Below, piece by piece: positions 6,114 through 12,018 of a stretch of DNA of 12,018 nt. The notes beneath the pieces are model-generated. The model was not told the DNA's origin. It was given only the letters and a program-made list of their open reading frames with translations, and did not search any database. The translations under genes and the position numbers were made by a program. Positions within the stretch are counted from its first letter, which is position 1, and each line of letters starts with the position of its first letter. This DNA is from Phycisphaerales bacterium (lineage in GTDB: Bacteria > Planctomycetota > Phycisphaerae > Tepidisphaerales > Tepidisphaeraceae), in the NCBI GenBank assembly GCA_003153655.1, contig PMAK01000158.1, forward strand, positions 35,072-47,089, in the 5' to 3' direction.

Positions 6114-7754
6114 GTGAAAATTCCTCGCAATTTGCTGATCTCGGGCGCTGCCATTCTGGTTGTGTATTCAGCCATGCTTTGCGCGGCAAATTATTTCTTT
6201 GGCAGCAACGCTTTAATCATCGTGGCACTTTTGGGGGTAGGGCACAGTTACTTGGCGTGGTGTCATGCGAAGTCTGAAATGGATGGTCTGTTCGCGGACC
6301 TCGTTATGCACGCGCCGGACTATGTGACCAAGACATTGTCCGAGGCGATGGAGGCTCATAGGTCAAAGAGACCCCTGACTGACTCACAGCGACGAGTCTC
6401 TTATTGTTTCAAACAACTTACGCAGGCAACACCCCAAGGCGAAGTTGGCGAAATTGAAAATCCTCCCAGGACGATTCAAGAGCTTCGCAAGGCTGCCGAT
6501 GCCGGCAACACGGACGCGATGTTCAATCTCGGCAATGGGTACGCCAACGGCCAAGGCGTGGCCAAGGACTATCAGCAGGCGATGACCTGGTGGCGCAAGG
6601 CTGCCAATGCCGGCGACGCGGACGCGATGTACAACGTCGGCGTCGGGTACGACCATGGCCAAGGTGTGGCCCAGGACTACCAGCAGGCGATGGCCTGGTA
6701 CCATAAGGCCGCCGACGCCGGCATCGCGGTGGCGATGTACAACATCGGCACTCTGTATGCCAAGGGCTGCGGCGTGGCGCAAGACTACCAACAGGCCATG
6801 GTCTGGTATCGCAAGGCCGCCGACGCTGGCAACGCGAAGGCGATGTTCAACATCGGTGTTTTGTACGACAACGGCTACGGCGTGGCGCGGGACTACCAGC
6901 AGGCAATGGCTTGGTACCGTAAAGCTGCCGATTCAGGCGACGCGGGGGCGATGTCCAACATCAGCGTTCTATATAGAAAGGGCCAAGGTGTGGCGCAGGA
7001 CTACCAGCAGGCGATGACCTGGTGGCGCAAGGCCGCCGACGCTGGCGATGCGGACGCGATGTTCAACCTCGGATTTATTTATGAAAACGGCCAAGGCGTG
7101 ACCCAGGATTACCAGCAGGCGATTACCTGGTATCGCAAGGCCGCCGACGCCGGCAATGCGGGGGCGATGTGTAGCATTGGCTTTCTGTACGACAACGGCC
7201 AAGGCGTGGCGCAGGACTACCAGCAGGCGATGGCCTGGTATCGCAAAGCCGCCGACGCCGGCAATGCGGGAGCGATGTACAACATCGGCACTCTGTACGC
7301 CAACGGCCGTGGCATGGCGCAGAACTACCAGCAGGCGTTGGCCTGGTACCGCAAAGCCGCCGACGCCGGCAACGCGGTAGCGATGAACAACATTGGTTTT
7401 CTATATGCCAACGGCCAGGGGGTGGTTCAGGACTATCAGCAGGCGATGGCGTGGTATCGCAAAGCCGCCGATGCCGGCAACGCGGGGGCGATGTACAACA
7501 TGGGCGTTATGTATGCCAACGGCCAAGGTGTGGCCCAGGACTACCAGCAGGCAATGGCCTGGTCCCGCAAGGCCGCCGACGATGGTATCGCGGTGGCGAT
7601 GTACAACATCGGCGTCGGGTACGACCACGGCCAAGGCGTGGTCCAGGATTACCAGCAGGCGATGGCGTGGTATCGCAAGGCCGCCGACGCCGGCGACGAA
7701 AATGCCAAGAAGCGTCTGGCAGAATTGGCTGTATATAGTCAAAAAGCTGGCTGA
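6114..7754 (+). CDS. Membrane-anchored Sel1-like repeat (SLR/TPR-like) protein
   Basis: The product is 546 aa. The start is GTG at 6114 with GAGGGAG just upstream. Two hydrophobic segments lie at about 7-29 (LLISGAAILVVYSAMLCA) and 32-50 (ALIIVALLGVGHSYLAW), followed by a linker to about 126. Residues 127-522 are eleven consecutive Sel1-like repeats of exactly 36 residues with no gaps, of form AADAG-x-AxAMYNIG-xxY-xxGQGVAQDYQQAM-xWYRK, and a twelfth degenerate half repeat caps the C-terminus. The topology is probably two membrane helices with the alpha-solenoid on one face as a protein-binding scaffold. Sel1 repeats mediate protein-protein contacts, but the partner cannot be read from this. 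It stands alone on the plus strand, so operon context does not help. The uniform repeat length and near-identical DNA suggest recent expansion. Confidence 0.92.
   Translation: MKIPRNLLISGAAILVVYSAMLCAANYFFGSNALIIVALLGVGHSYLAWCHAKSEMDGLFADLVMHAPDYVTKTLSEAMEAHRSKRPLTDSQRRVSYCFKQLTQATPQGEVGEIENPPRTIQELRKAADAGNTDAMFNLGNGYANGQGVAKDYQQAMTWWRKAANAGDADAMYNVGVGYDHGQGVAQDYQQAMAWYHKAADAGIAVAMYNIGTLYAKGCGVAQDYQQAMVWYRKAADAGNAKAMFNIGVLYDNGYGVARDYQQAMAWYRKAADSGDAGAMSNISVLYRKGQGVAQDYQQAMTWWRKAADAGDADAMFNLGFIYENGQGVTQDYQQAITWYRKAADAGNAGAMCSIGFLYDNGQGVAQDYQQAMAWYRKAADAGNAGAMYNIGTLYANGRGMAQNYQQALAWYRKAADAGNAVAMNNIGFLYANGQGVVQDYQQAMAWYRKAADAGNAGAMYNMGVMYANGQGVAQDYQQAMAWSRKAADDGIAVAMYNIGVGYDHGQGVVQDYQQAMAWYRKAADAGDENAKKRLAELAVYSQKAG
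6492..7679 (+). repeat. Eleven tandem 108-bp coding repeats
   Basis: The Sel1 repeats are a perfect-phase DNA tandem array: 11 x 108 bp = 1188 bp with no insertions or deletions between units. Third-position differences are scattered, but blocks such as 'caggactaccagcaggcgat' recur in most units. Copy number could vary by slippage or recombination without changing frame. Confidence 0.93.
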
Positions 7755-8095
7755 AGGAACGGAAAAGGTAACATCCAGCAATTTGCGTTGCGGCGCGATG
7801 GATGTCCTGAACTATTACCACACCGCCCCGGACTGGCAAACGAAGCTGATCGAAGAAAGGCTGTAGAAATTTCCCTGCCCCCAATTCCGACATTATACGC
7901 TGCACGAATCGGCCTCAAGGTGCTACCCCGTGAATACACGGGTCCCCTTCTCCGACGGTTCCACCTTGACCCCGCTTCGCTCCGCTGAAAGCAATCCTGT
8001 CTGCCATCGGGGGCAGGGAAAATGGTGGGTCAAGACGGAAAACATTAGAATCATAAAGCTCCTGATTCGGGTACGAACTCCTCGACAGGGAGCAT
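7755..8095. other. Gene-poor interval after the Sel1-repeat gene
   Basis: No convincing gene is present. A 22-codon ORF (7798-7866, MDVLNYYHTAPDWQTKLIEE...) lacks a ribosome binding site and may be a gene remnant. The right part holds the 152-bp inverted-repeat segment listed separately. A bulged hairpin at about 8058-8093 (GCTCCTG with CAGGGAGC) lies just before the next possible start codon. Confidence 0.5.
7870..8021. mobile_element. 152-bp segment with 13-bp terminal inverted repeats and nested hairpins (MITE-like candidate)
   Basis: TTTCCCTGCCCCC (7870-7882) and its exact complement GGGGGCAGGGAAA (8009-8021) bound the segment. Inside, TCAAGGTG (7915-7922) pairs with CACCTTGA (7962-7969), and CCCGTG (7927-7932) pairs with CACGGG (7937-7942) around AATA. 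If the ends are taken as 12 bp (7871-7882 and 8009-8020), the flanks show AAT on both sides, a possible 3-bp target duplication. No protein is encoded. It could be a non-autonomous element or a structured RNA. A copy elsewhere in the genome would decide. Confidence 0.4.
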
Positions 8096-8314
8096 GTGCA
8101 AAAGATGAAAACGATGGAACCCTATATGCCGCTGATTACAGTTTTCGTCTCGGGGCTATTTGGGCTAGCTGTGGTGGTAACGACCACTATCGCCAAGGAG
8201 CGCCAAAGAAAATCGGCGATACAGGCATGGCTATCATCGGGAGTCCTGACTTTCCCCACCAAGATCGCGCGAAAGCGTTGTTTCCGAACCTTTGCGGAGA
8301 GATTATCAAGTTGA
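8096..8314 (+). CDS. Possible small single-TM protein, perhaps frameshifted
   Basis: The start may be GTG 8096, ATG 8105 or ATG 8114. The frame is 72 codons from GTG. A hydrophobic helix (MPLITVFVSGLFGLAVVVTT) is followed by a charged stretch (IAKERQRKSA), a common design for small membrane proteins. After about residue 45 this frame becomes arginine-rich, while the frame one step away gives a more protein-like C-terminus (KALFPNLCGEIIKLTNLMKD...) ending at 8355. GGGAG at about 8088-8092 may be the ribosome binding site. It lies in the right arm of a bulged hairpin. The 3' end is convergent with and overlaps the WGR gene. Confidence 0.35.
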   Translation: MQKMKTMEPYMPLITVFVSGLFGLAVVVTTTIAKERQRKSAIQAWLSSGVLTFPTKIARKRCFRTFAERLSS

Positions 8315-8689
8315 CAAATTTGATGAAAGACCATTTGAAGTCAATCGAGGTCTGAGCGGCTTCCCGCTACGCGTACCCAACATGTCGCCCGGCAGCCAAA
8401 CGGATGCGTCGAATTCTGCCACGGCATCAAACATCGTGACCCGGTATGCACATCCAATCCGTTTCGGGGCCGAGCGCCTTCGACGAAGCCGTTCCCGGAC
8501 GATAGCTCGGATTTGATTCTCGTCTTTCCCGGCGAATCTTTGCGTTTGGTATCCACCGCCGACTCGACCGTAGCGGATGCTCAGCGTCCAATCGTCAAGC
8601 AAATCCCGACCAACGGTGATTTCGTAGCGGCGATGATGGTTAAGGTCATCGTTATGGGCTTCCAGTGCAATCATGAGCAGGTTTTCCAT
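8306..8689 (-). CDS. WGR-domain protein
   Basis: This is a 127-aa product from ATG 8689. The same frame is open further upstream, to 9010, but that part runs antisense through the recombinase and is arginine/proline-rich, so it is not taken. Residues about 18-85 are a WGR domain: RRYEITVGRDL, then DDWTLSIRYGRVGGGYQTQ (the usual W-G-R appears as Y40-G41-R42) and a basic helix VRERLRRRRSAPKRIGCAYR. WGR domains are linked to nucleic-acid-related proteins, and stand-alone short versions occur on plasmids and integrative elements. The exact function is unknown. It is divergent from the serine recombinase, with a 12-bp palindrome between them. The Shine-Dalgarno is weak, and ATG 8674 is an alternative start. 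Confidence 0.8.
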   Translation of the reverse strand: MENLLMIALEAHNDDLNHHRRYEITVGRDLLDDWTLSIRYGRVGGGYQTQRFAGKDENQIRAIVRERLRRRRSAPKRIGCAYRVTMFDAVAEFDASVWLPGDMLGTRSGKPLRPRLTSNGLSSNLST

Positions 8690-8747
8690 GCGGCGAGAAA
8701 TTCTCTTGTCCCCTTCGCTGAATCGTGATACGCCCTGAACTGACCAT

Positions 8748-8759
8748 AAACTATAGTTT
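8748..8759. promoter_or_regulatory. 12-bp perfect palindrome between divergent WGR and recombinase genes
   Basis: AAACTATAGTTT is a perfect palindrome containing TATAGT on both strands, a 5/6 match to a -10 box. It sits 58 bp from the WGR start and 49 bp from the recombinase start, so it could be an operator or a pair of overlapping divergent promoters. No good -35 box is visible at 17-bp spacing on either strand. Confidence 0.35.
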
Positions 8760-8808
8760 TTGGCCGGTGTAAAGGGTTTTCTGCAAGCAGTTGAATTATC
8801 GAGGGGGC

Positions 8809-9435
8809 ATGACCGGAAATCAGGGGGAGGTTTTTGGCCAGGGGGTTGGCGACCGATTACGCGTCGGGCTGTACGCACGTGTTTCGACTCACGACCAGCA
8901 AACCTTGCCGCTGCAAATTTCGGCGATGCGGGAATATGCCAAGCGACGAGGCTGGACTGTCGCAATGCAAATAGAGGAAGTCGGTAGCGGGGCGAAGGAT
9001 CGACCGGCACGCAACGACATTCTAGGCGCCGCGATGCGACGGGAGATTGATATCGTCCTGGTCTGGAAACTGGATCGGTGGGGGCGATCGTTGCTCGACC
9101 TTGTGACGACGTTGAAGGAGTTACATGCCGTGGGCGTCAATTTCGTGTCGCTGAATGATTCGCTGGATTTCACGACGCCTAGCGGCCAAGCAATGGCGGG
9201 AATGCTGGCTGTATTTGCTCAATATGAGCGGGACATCCTTCGGGATCGCGTCAAGGCGGGCATTGCCGAGGCCCGGAAGAACGGCAAGCCGCATGGCAGG
9301 CCCGCGACCGTGCAAACACTTGCGGACGAAGTGACTAGGCTATTTCTGTCAGGCATCAGCAAGAGCCAGATTGCCACCCAGCTTGGAATCGGAAGAACGT
9401 CGGTCCGGCGGCTCATTCAAACTGGCCGCGAGTAA
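8809..9435 (+). CDS. Serine recombinase (resolvase/invertase family)
   Basis: The product is 208 aa from ATG 8809. A TTG at 8791 in frame is an alternative start. The ATG is preferred because GAGGG lies 3 bases before it. The resolvase catalytic domain spans about 17-150: RVGLYARVSTHDQQ with nucleophile S26, 'AKDRPARNDILGAAMR', 'VWKLDRWGRSLLDLV' and the E-helix start 'FAQYERDILRDRVKAGIAEA'. A short C-terminal HTH_7 (about 165-205) contains GRPATV and 'KSQIATQLGIGRTSVRRLIQ'. This is the compact Tn3-resolvase/DNA-invertase size, not a large serine integrase. It would resolve cointegrates or invert a segment at paired short sites. No transposase or obvious res/inversion sites are visible beside it. 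Confidence 0.92.
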   Translation: MTGNQGEVFGQGVGDRLRVGLYARVSTHDQQTLPLQISAMREYAKRRGWTVAMQIEEVGSGAKDRPARNDILGAAMRREIDIVLVWKLDRWGRSLLDLVTTLKELHAVGVNFVSLNDSLDFTTPSGQAMAGMLAVFAQYERDILRDRVKAGIAEARKNGKPHGRPATVQTLADEVTRLFLSGISKSQIATQLGIGRTSVRRLIQTGRE

Positions 9436-9513
9436 GCCGTGACCTGAACCGGCGAACAGTCACCTTCCGGCGGCTTTTTCGCACAATGGCGGTATGATAT
9501 TGGGGGTTCTCAT

Positions 9514-10203
9514 TTGGGAAGTGCCGCCGTGGAAAAATGCTGTAACTGCGGATGCGAGATTGGCGATTTAGAAACTCCACATATCTGGGGAAATTCAATC
9601 GTATGCGCAAAGTGTCGTCAAAGATTGTCCGGCAAGTTAAGTGGCTCATGGCCAGTTAGAGTGGCCGCCTCCATCGCCGTCGTTTTCGCAATTGGCGCTC
9701 TCGTAATATTGACGCGCAGGCTGTCGGCAACTCCTCCGGCAAAAAATGAGTATGGGATTTACCTTGAGTCCATAAACCCGCTATTGAACGATGCACGACT
9801 ACTAGAATCCGATTGGGAAACAAACACCTCCGCAGAAAAACTAAGGGAAGATTTGGCTACGACCTTGGTCGCGCTTCAAAAATTTGGCGACACGGACAAA
9901 GCGAACAACTGGCGCTCTCTTTACCCGTCTGATGCCGCCCTATCGACGTCCATCGATGGATATAAAGCGGCTGTGGACTCGATCGATCGAAAGGCTAGTA
10001 GGCAGCGAGAGCGAGCCGCTGAAAACGAGATTAAATTGAACCTGATCGTTGATGATGAATTCGGGCGGCAGCTTGCTGAAATCAATCAAAACACGGCAGC
10101 AAATTTGGAGGATATAGATATGGACCAGGAAACCGCCAAACTTCAAAAAGAGGCCAAGAAATACTTAGACACGTCGGAATCCCTCATCACTCAACGTAAA
10201 TAA
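9514..10203 (+). CDS. Zinc-ribbon, single-TM protein with helical exposed domain
   Basis: The product is 229 aa from TTG 9514. GTG 9529 is an equally plausible start that keeps all domains. Residues 9-34 form a zinc-ribbon-like knuckle: Cys9 (or Cys10), Cys12, then Cys31-x2-Cys34, with extra Cys14. A TM helix at about 49-67 (VRVAASIAVVFAIGALVIL) is followed by a Lys/Glu/Asp-rich helical domain of about 160 residues with likely coiled-coil stretches (RKASRQRERAAENEIKLNLI, then QETAKLQKEAKKYLD). The expected topology is a cytoplasmic zinc ribbon with the helical part across the membrane. The family is not recognised. A TATGAT (9493-9498) could be its -10 box. Base composition is more AT-rich than the flanking genes, consistent with transfer. 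Confidence 0.82.
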   Translation: MGSAAVEKCCNCGCEIGDLETPHIWGNSIVCAKCRQRLSGKLSGSWPVRVAASIAVVFAIGALVILTRRLSATPPAKNEYGIYLESINPLLNDARLLESDWETNTSAEKLREDLATTLVALQKFGDTDKANNWRSLYPSDAALSTSIDGYKAAVDSIDRKASRQRERAAENEIKLNLIVDDEFGRQLAEINQNTAANLEDIDMDQETAKLQKEAKKYLDTSESLITQRK

Positions 10204-10491
10204 TGATAACCACCGGACGCCAAAATGGACCGTTGAGAAAGTCCTTCGAAAGCTTCCTTGCCTTTCACCGGAAGAGGCATAGCATAATCACTGTGTGGCC
10301 TCTGAATGGCCCTGAAAATCTCAGCACCGCGCCAAAGTGGACATGTCAGTTGTGATTTTGCAGGAGCTTGCAGTTGAGGCGAACGCCTCATGGAGCAAGT
10401 AGGCAATGGAAACGGCAGAGACGATGAGCCGAGGCGGATGCGACGAATGGGTTTTAGCCCGATCGTTTCTTCCTGTACTCGGAGTATTGCC
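10204..10491. other. 288-bp intergenic stretch with a short palindromic hairpin
   Basis: No gene is supported. TGAGGCG (10375-10381) and CGCCTCA (10384-10390) form a perfect 7-bp stem with only AA between them. An 18-codon ORF lies over it but has no ribosome binding site. A long antisense frame across this stretch and the next gene is taken as a shadow. Confidence 0.4.
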
Positions 10492-11310
10492 ATGTCCATT
10501 AAGTCCCCCAAAGACGTGATAAAATTGATCGCGGAGGAGCATTGGAAGCCAAAGCAAATGGATGAAGCCGCGCACGTCCGTGGCTTCCTGTCGAAAGTCG
10601 CCAACCCTCCAGCAGTTGCATTATTCGTAGTCGAGCGAGACCCGCCGGATTTCGTGGCAAAATCGGAAGATAGCGAATGGGCCATCGAGCACACCCGGAT
10701 ATTTCGTGAAATTCCGCCGCGTCCAAGAAAACCGCGCGGTGAGGAAACGGAGCGTGAGCGCTTCGTTAGCGACACGGAGAAGATTTACGAGCGTCTCGGT
10801 GGCGACCCCGTTTGCGTCCAGGTCGATTGGGTGTCGAACCAGCCCATTGACCGGCAATTCGTCCCCGTGAGCGCGGAACGCCTCGCGAAAATCGTCCTGG
10901 CTGTCGCACCTCCAGGTGGTCCCCCAATTGATAAAATTGTGCACCATGAGTTGGAAATCCCCGGATGCGCTTGGCCTGAAGGAGTCGGGCAGATTTCGGT
11001 CCACAGGCACGACCGACAAAAGCAGTCACTTTGGTCGCCGCATGGTGGCGGATGGCATATCGCTATTTCCGCAGAAACTATACAGCAGGTTATCAATGAG
11101 AAGGGCATCCGTCGCCCAGAATATGCCTCTGAATGGCCATCGGCTTGGCTCGTAATCGTGGTTGAATTCGACAGGCCATCATCGTTCCTCAGCCTCGATC
11201 AGGTGCTAGTAAACCAAGAATTTGAATCCGCCTTTGATCGGACGTTCATTTGGAGGCATGTTGATCGCCAGCATTACGAATTGCACACGCGACAACCTCG
11301 CTCGCGTTAG
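10492..11310 (+). CDS. Hypothetical protein with PD-(D/E)XK-like motif
   Basis: The product is 272 aa from ATG 10492, with GGAG 7 bases upstream. An in-frame ATG at 10390 would add 34 residues of unlikely composition, so the shorter start is used. Near the N-terminus, 'VERDPPDFVAKSEDSEWAIE' followed by HTRIF gives D53 and E66-H-T68. This is the arrangement of PD-(D/E)XK-like nuclease folds in which the terminal Lys is replaced. The C-terminus ('WPSAWLVIVVEFDRPSSF', then 'FESAFDRTFIW' and HYELHT) is a recurring pattern I recall from uncharacterised proteins that begin with the same IEHTRIF block. A nuclease or nuclease-derived role, possibly in element competition or defence, is inference. It is convergent with the 137-aa gene next to the relaxase. 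Confidence 0.8.
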   Translation: MSIKSPKDVIKLIAEEHWKPKQMDEAAHVRGFLSKVANPPAVALFVVERDPPDFVAKSEDSEWAIEHTRIFREIPPRPRKPRGEETERERFVSDTEKIYERLGGDPVCVQVDWVSNQPIDRQFVPVSAERLAKIVLAVAPPGGPPIDKIVHHELEIPGCAWPEGVGQISVHRHDRQKQSLWSPHGGGWHIAISAETIQQVINEKGIRRPEYASEWPSAWLVIVVEFDRPSSFLSLDQVLVNQEFESAFDRTFIWRHVDRQHYELHTRQPRSR

Positions 11311-11346
11311 CTTGCGAGCAGGAGACCGCAAGGTGCCCGAGTGCAC
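11301..11346. terminator. Structured junction between convergent genes
   Basis: CTTGCG (11311-11316) pairs with CGCAAG (11327-11332), directly followed by GTGC (11333-11336) with GCAC (11343-11346). An alternative pairing is CTCGC (11301-11305) with GCGAG (11314-11318). No T-run follows on either strand, so a terminator role is only suggested by its position at the end of the plus-strand gene. Confidence 0.3.
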
Positions 11347-11402
11347 TCCGCCAAATGAGTTTCCGTCTGGTTCAATCGGATGGACAAGATTTTGAAGCGG
11401 CT

Positions 11403-11816
11403 TCACCAGACGATTTCCTCGACAATCGTTGCCCGCTCGCCTCCGTTCAGGCTACCGGACCTGTCCGCTTCCTGAACCCATGCGACACGATGACGGGCGA
11501 TTCCCTGAAATAACCGAACTTCCGGCCGGATTTCCGCATTCAAGTTGCGGCCTTTGATGCAAATCTTGTCGCCATGAATGTGCAACGTGATCCCGTCGGT
11601 TGGATTGAATTCCACGCGCTCGATCCACTGATAGCCAATCGCCAGAACATCGCCGGATTTCTTCCGCAATTCGAGCATCGTGGCCCGCTCCCGAAGACCA
11701 CGAAGCCAGCCAAACGAATGAAAATCATCTATGGCGCCGCCGTCGCCGGATGGGACGAGATCGAATCTATCCTCAGTTAATCGCCCCGGGCGATGATGCA
11801 AAAACTTATCGCTCAT
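11403..11816 (-). CDS. Hypothetical protein accompanying the relaxase
   Basis: The product is 137 aa from ATG 11816, with GAGGG 8 bases upstream. An upstream in-frame ATG at 11849 is inside the preceding gene and is not favoured. After a polar N-terminus, residues about 30-115 ('FHSFGWLRGLRERATMLELR', 'GYQWIERVEFNPTDGITLHI', 'ICIKGRNLNAEIRPEVRLFQ') look like a small beta-rich domain ending in 'RHRVAWVQEADRSG'. I recall this family only from planctomycete mobile elements and know no function. Its start overlaps the end of the relaxase gene by 11 bases, so the two are translationally coupled, and a role in transfer or plasmid biology is inferred from that. Confidence 0.85.
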   Translation of the reverse strand: MSDKFLHHRPGRLTEDRFDLVPSGDGGAIDDFHSFGWLRGLRERATMLELRKKSGDVLAIGYQWIERVEFNPTDGITLHIHGDKICIKGRNLNAEIRPEVRLFQGIARHRVAWVQEADRSGSLNGGERATIVEEIVW

Positions 11817-12018
11817 ATTCGATTCCCTCGCGTGTCGGCGTGCGTTCATCCCGTGCGGGCGTCATCGCCGCGATCCGTTGAATGTGCATCCCGCGTGCAT
11901 GATAGTCCCGATCCATTACGAATTCCGTTGCCGTTATCCTGTCATCGGAACGGCTCACCGCATCGAGCAGCGATTCCTTGTCATCGGTGTAGATCGTCGC
12001 CTGCTGCCGGGCACGCGA
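11806..12018 (-). CDS. C-terminal end of a conjugative relaxase (MobF/TraA-like), truncated by window edge
   Basis: A frame open from the window edge gives 70 residues and ends with TAA at 11808-11806. It begins 'SRARQQATIYTDDKESLLDA' and continues with VSRSDDRITATEFV. That pattern is what I associate with the end of the helicase-bearing part of MobF/TraA-type relaxases on planctomycete elements. The catalytic N-terminal Tyr region lies outside the window, so the call rests on this tail only. The final codons overlap the start of the next gene (ATGAGCGATAA carries both the downstream ATG and this stop). It supports a mobilisation module at the right of the window. Confidence 0.65.
   Translation of the reverse strand, partial: SRARQQATIYTDDKESLLDAVSRSDDRITATEFVMDRDYHARGMHIQRIAAMTPARDERTPTREGIEYER

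Noticed and set aside
6492..7679. Long regular repeat considered as a CRISPR array
   Set aside because: Units are 108 bp, contiguous, in coding phase and lack unique spacers; they encode Sel1 repeats.
6384..7781. Several antisense and shifted-frame ORFs across the Sel1 array
   Set aside because: All share the 108-bp period and exist because the repeat lacks stops in other frames; composition is Arg/Thr or Val/His biased.
8690..9010. Upstream 107-codon extension of the WGR gene frame
   Set aside because: It is antisense to the recombinase N-terminus and its promoter region and has no domain; the WGR domain starts after ATG 8689.
9436..9480. Possible terminator after the serine recombinase (GTGAC...GTCAC, CCGG...CCGG, then TTTTT)
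   Set aside because: The T-run is real, but the stem must be bulged or very short and does not directly precede the Ts, so it was not listed as a terminator.
10191..10775. Minus-strand ORF of 194 codons
   Set aside because: Ser/Arg-rich shadow of the 272-aa gene and the intergenic stretch; no ribosome binding site or recognisable domain.

Overview
The window reads as an accessory, mobile-element-rich stretch of a moderately GC-rich bacterial genome. Planctomycetota is the most likely source. This rests on the style of the second tyrosine integrase (N-terminal 'VPSYRLHRQSGQAIVTL', 'NGRDNLLGTHG'), the integrase/AlpA-type excisionase arrangement, the long hydrophilic tail on the first integrase, and the small 'GWLRGLRERATMLELRKK' protein behind a relaxase tail. 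These are pattern judgements from memory, not database results.

Left part (1-5933, all minus strand). Reading in the direction of transcription: a 111-aa orphan, a VapB/VapC-type toxin-antitoxin pair, an AlpA/HTH_17-type excisionase, a tyrosine integrase (Int1), a tRNA-Val(CAC), a second tyrosine integrase (Int2) and a 387-aa protein with a putative C-terminal DNA-binding segment. The tRNA lies wholly inside the 3' end of the Int1 reading frame, and its 3' end faces Int2 119 bp away. This is the expected look of a tRNA attachment site used by one or two integrative elements.

Middle part (5934-9435). A membrane-anchored Sel1-like repeat protein carries eleven exact 36-residue repeats. It is followed by a gene-poor interval of about 340 bp holding a 152-bp segment bounded by 13-bp inverted repeats with two further nested inverted repeats inside. 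Next come a short possible membrane ORF that may be frameshifted, a WGR-domain protein, and, divergent from it, a small serine recombinase of the resolvase/invertase type.

Right part (9436-12018). A zinc-ribbon plus single-TM protein and a protein with PD-(D/E)XK-like features run on the plus strand. Convergent to them are a 137-aa hypothetical protein and, running off the window, the C-terminal end of what looks like a MobF/TraA-type conjugative relaxase. The relaxase stop overlaps the start of the 137-aa gene by 11 bases.

Taken together, tRNA-Val, integrase, excisionase and toxin-antitoxin at one end, mixed cargo in the middle and mobilisation genes at the other end look like one end of an integrative and mobilisable or conjugative element. 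Int2 and the 387-aa gene lie on the far side of the tRNA and may belong to a neighbouring or tandem element. The element's other end is not in the window.
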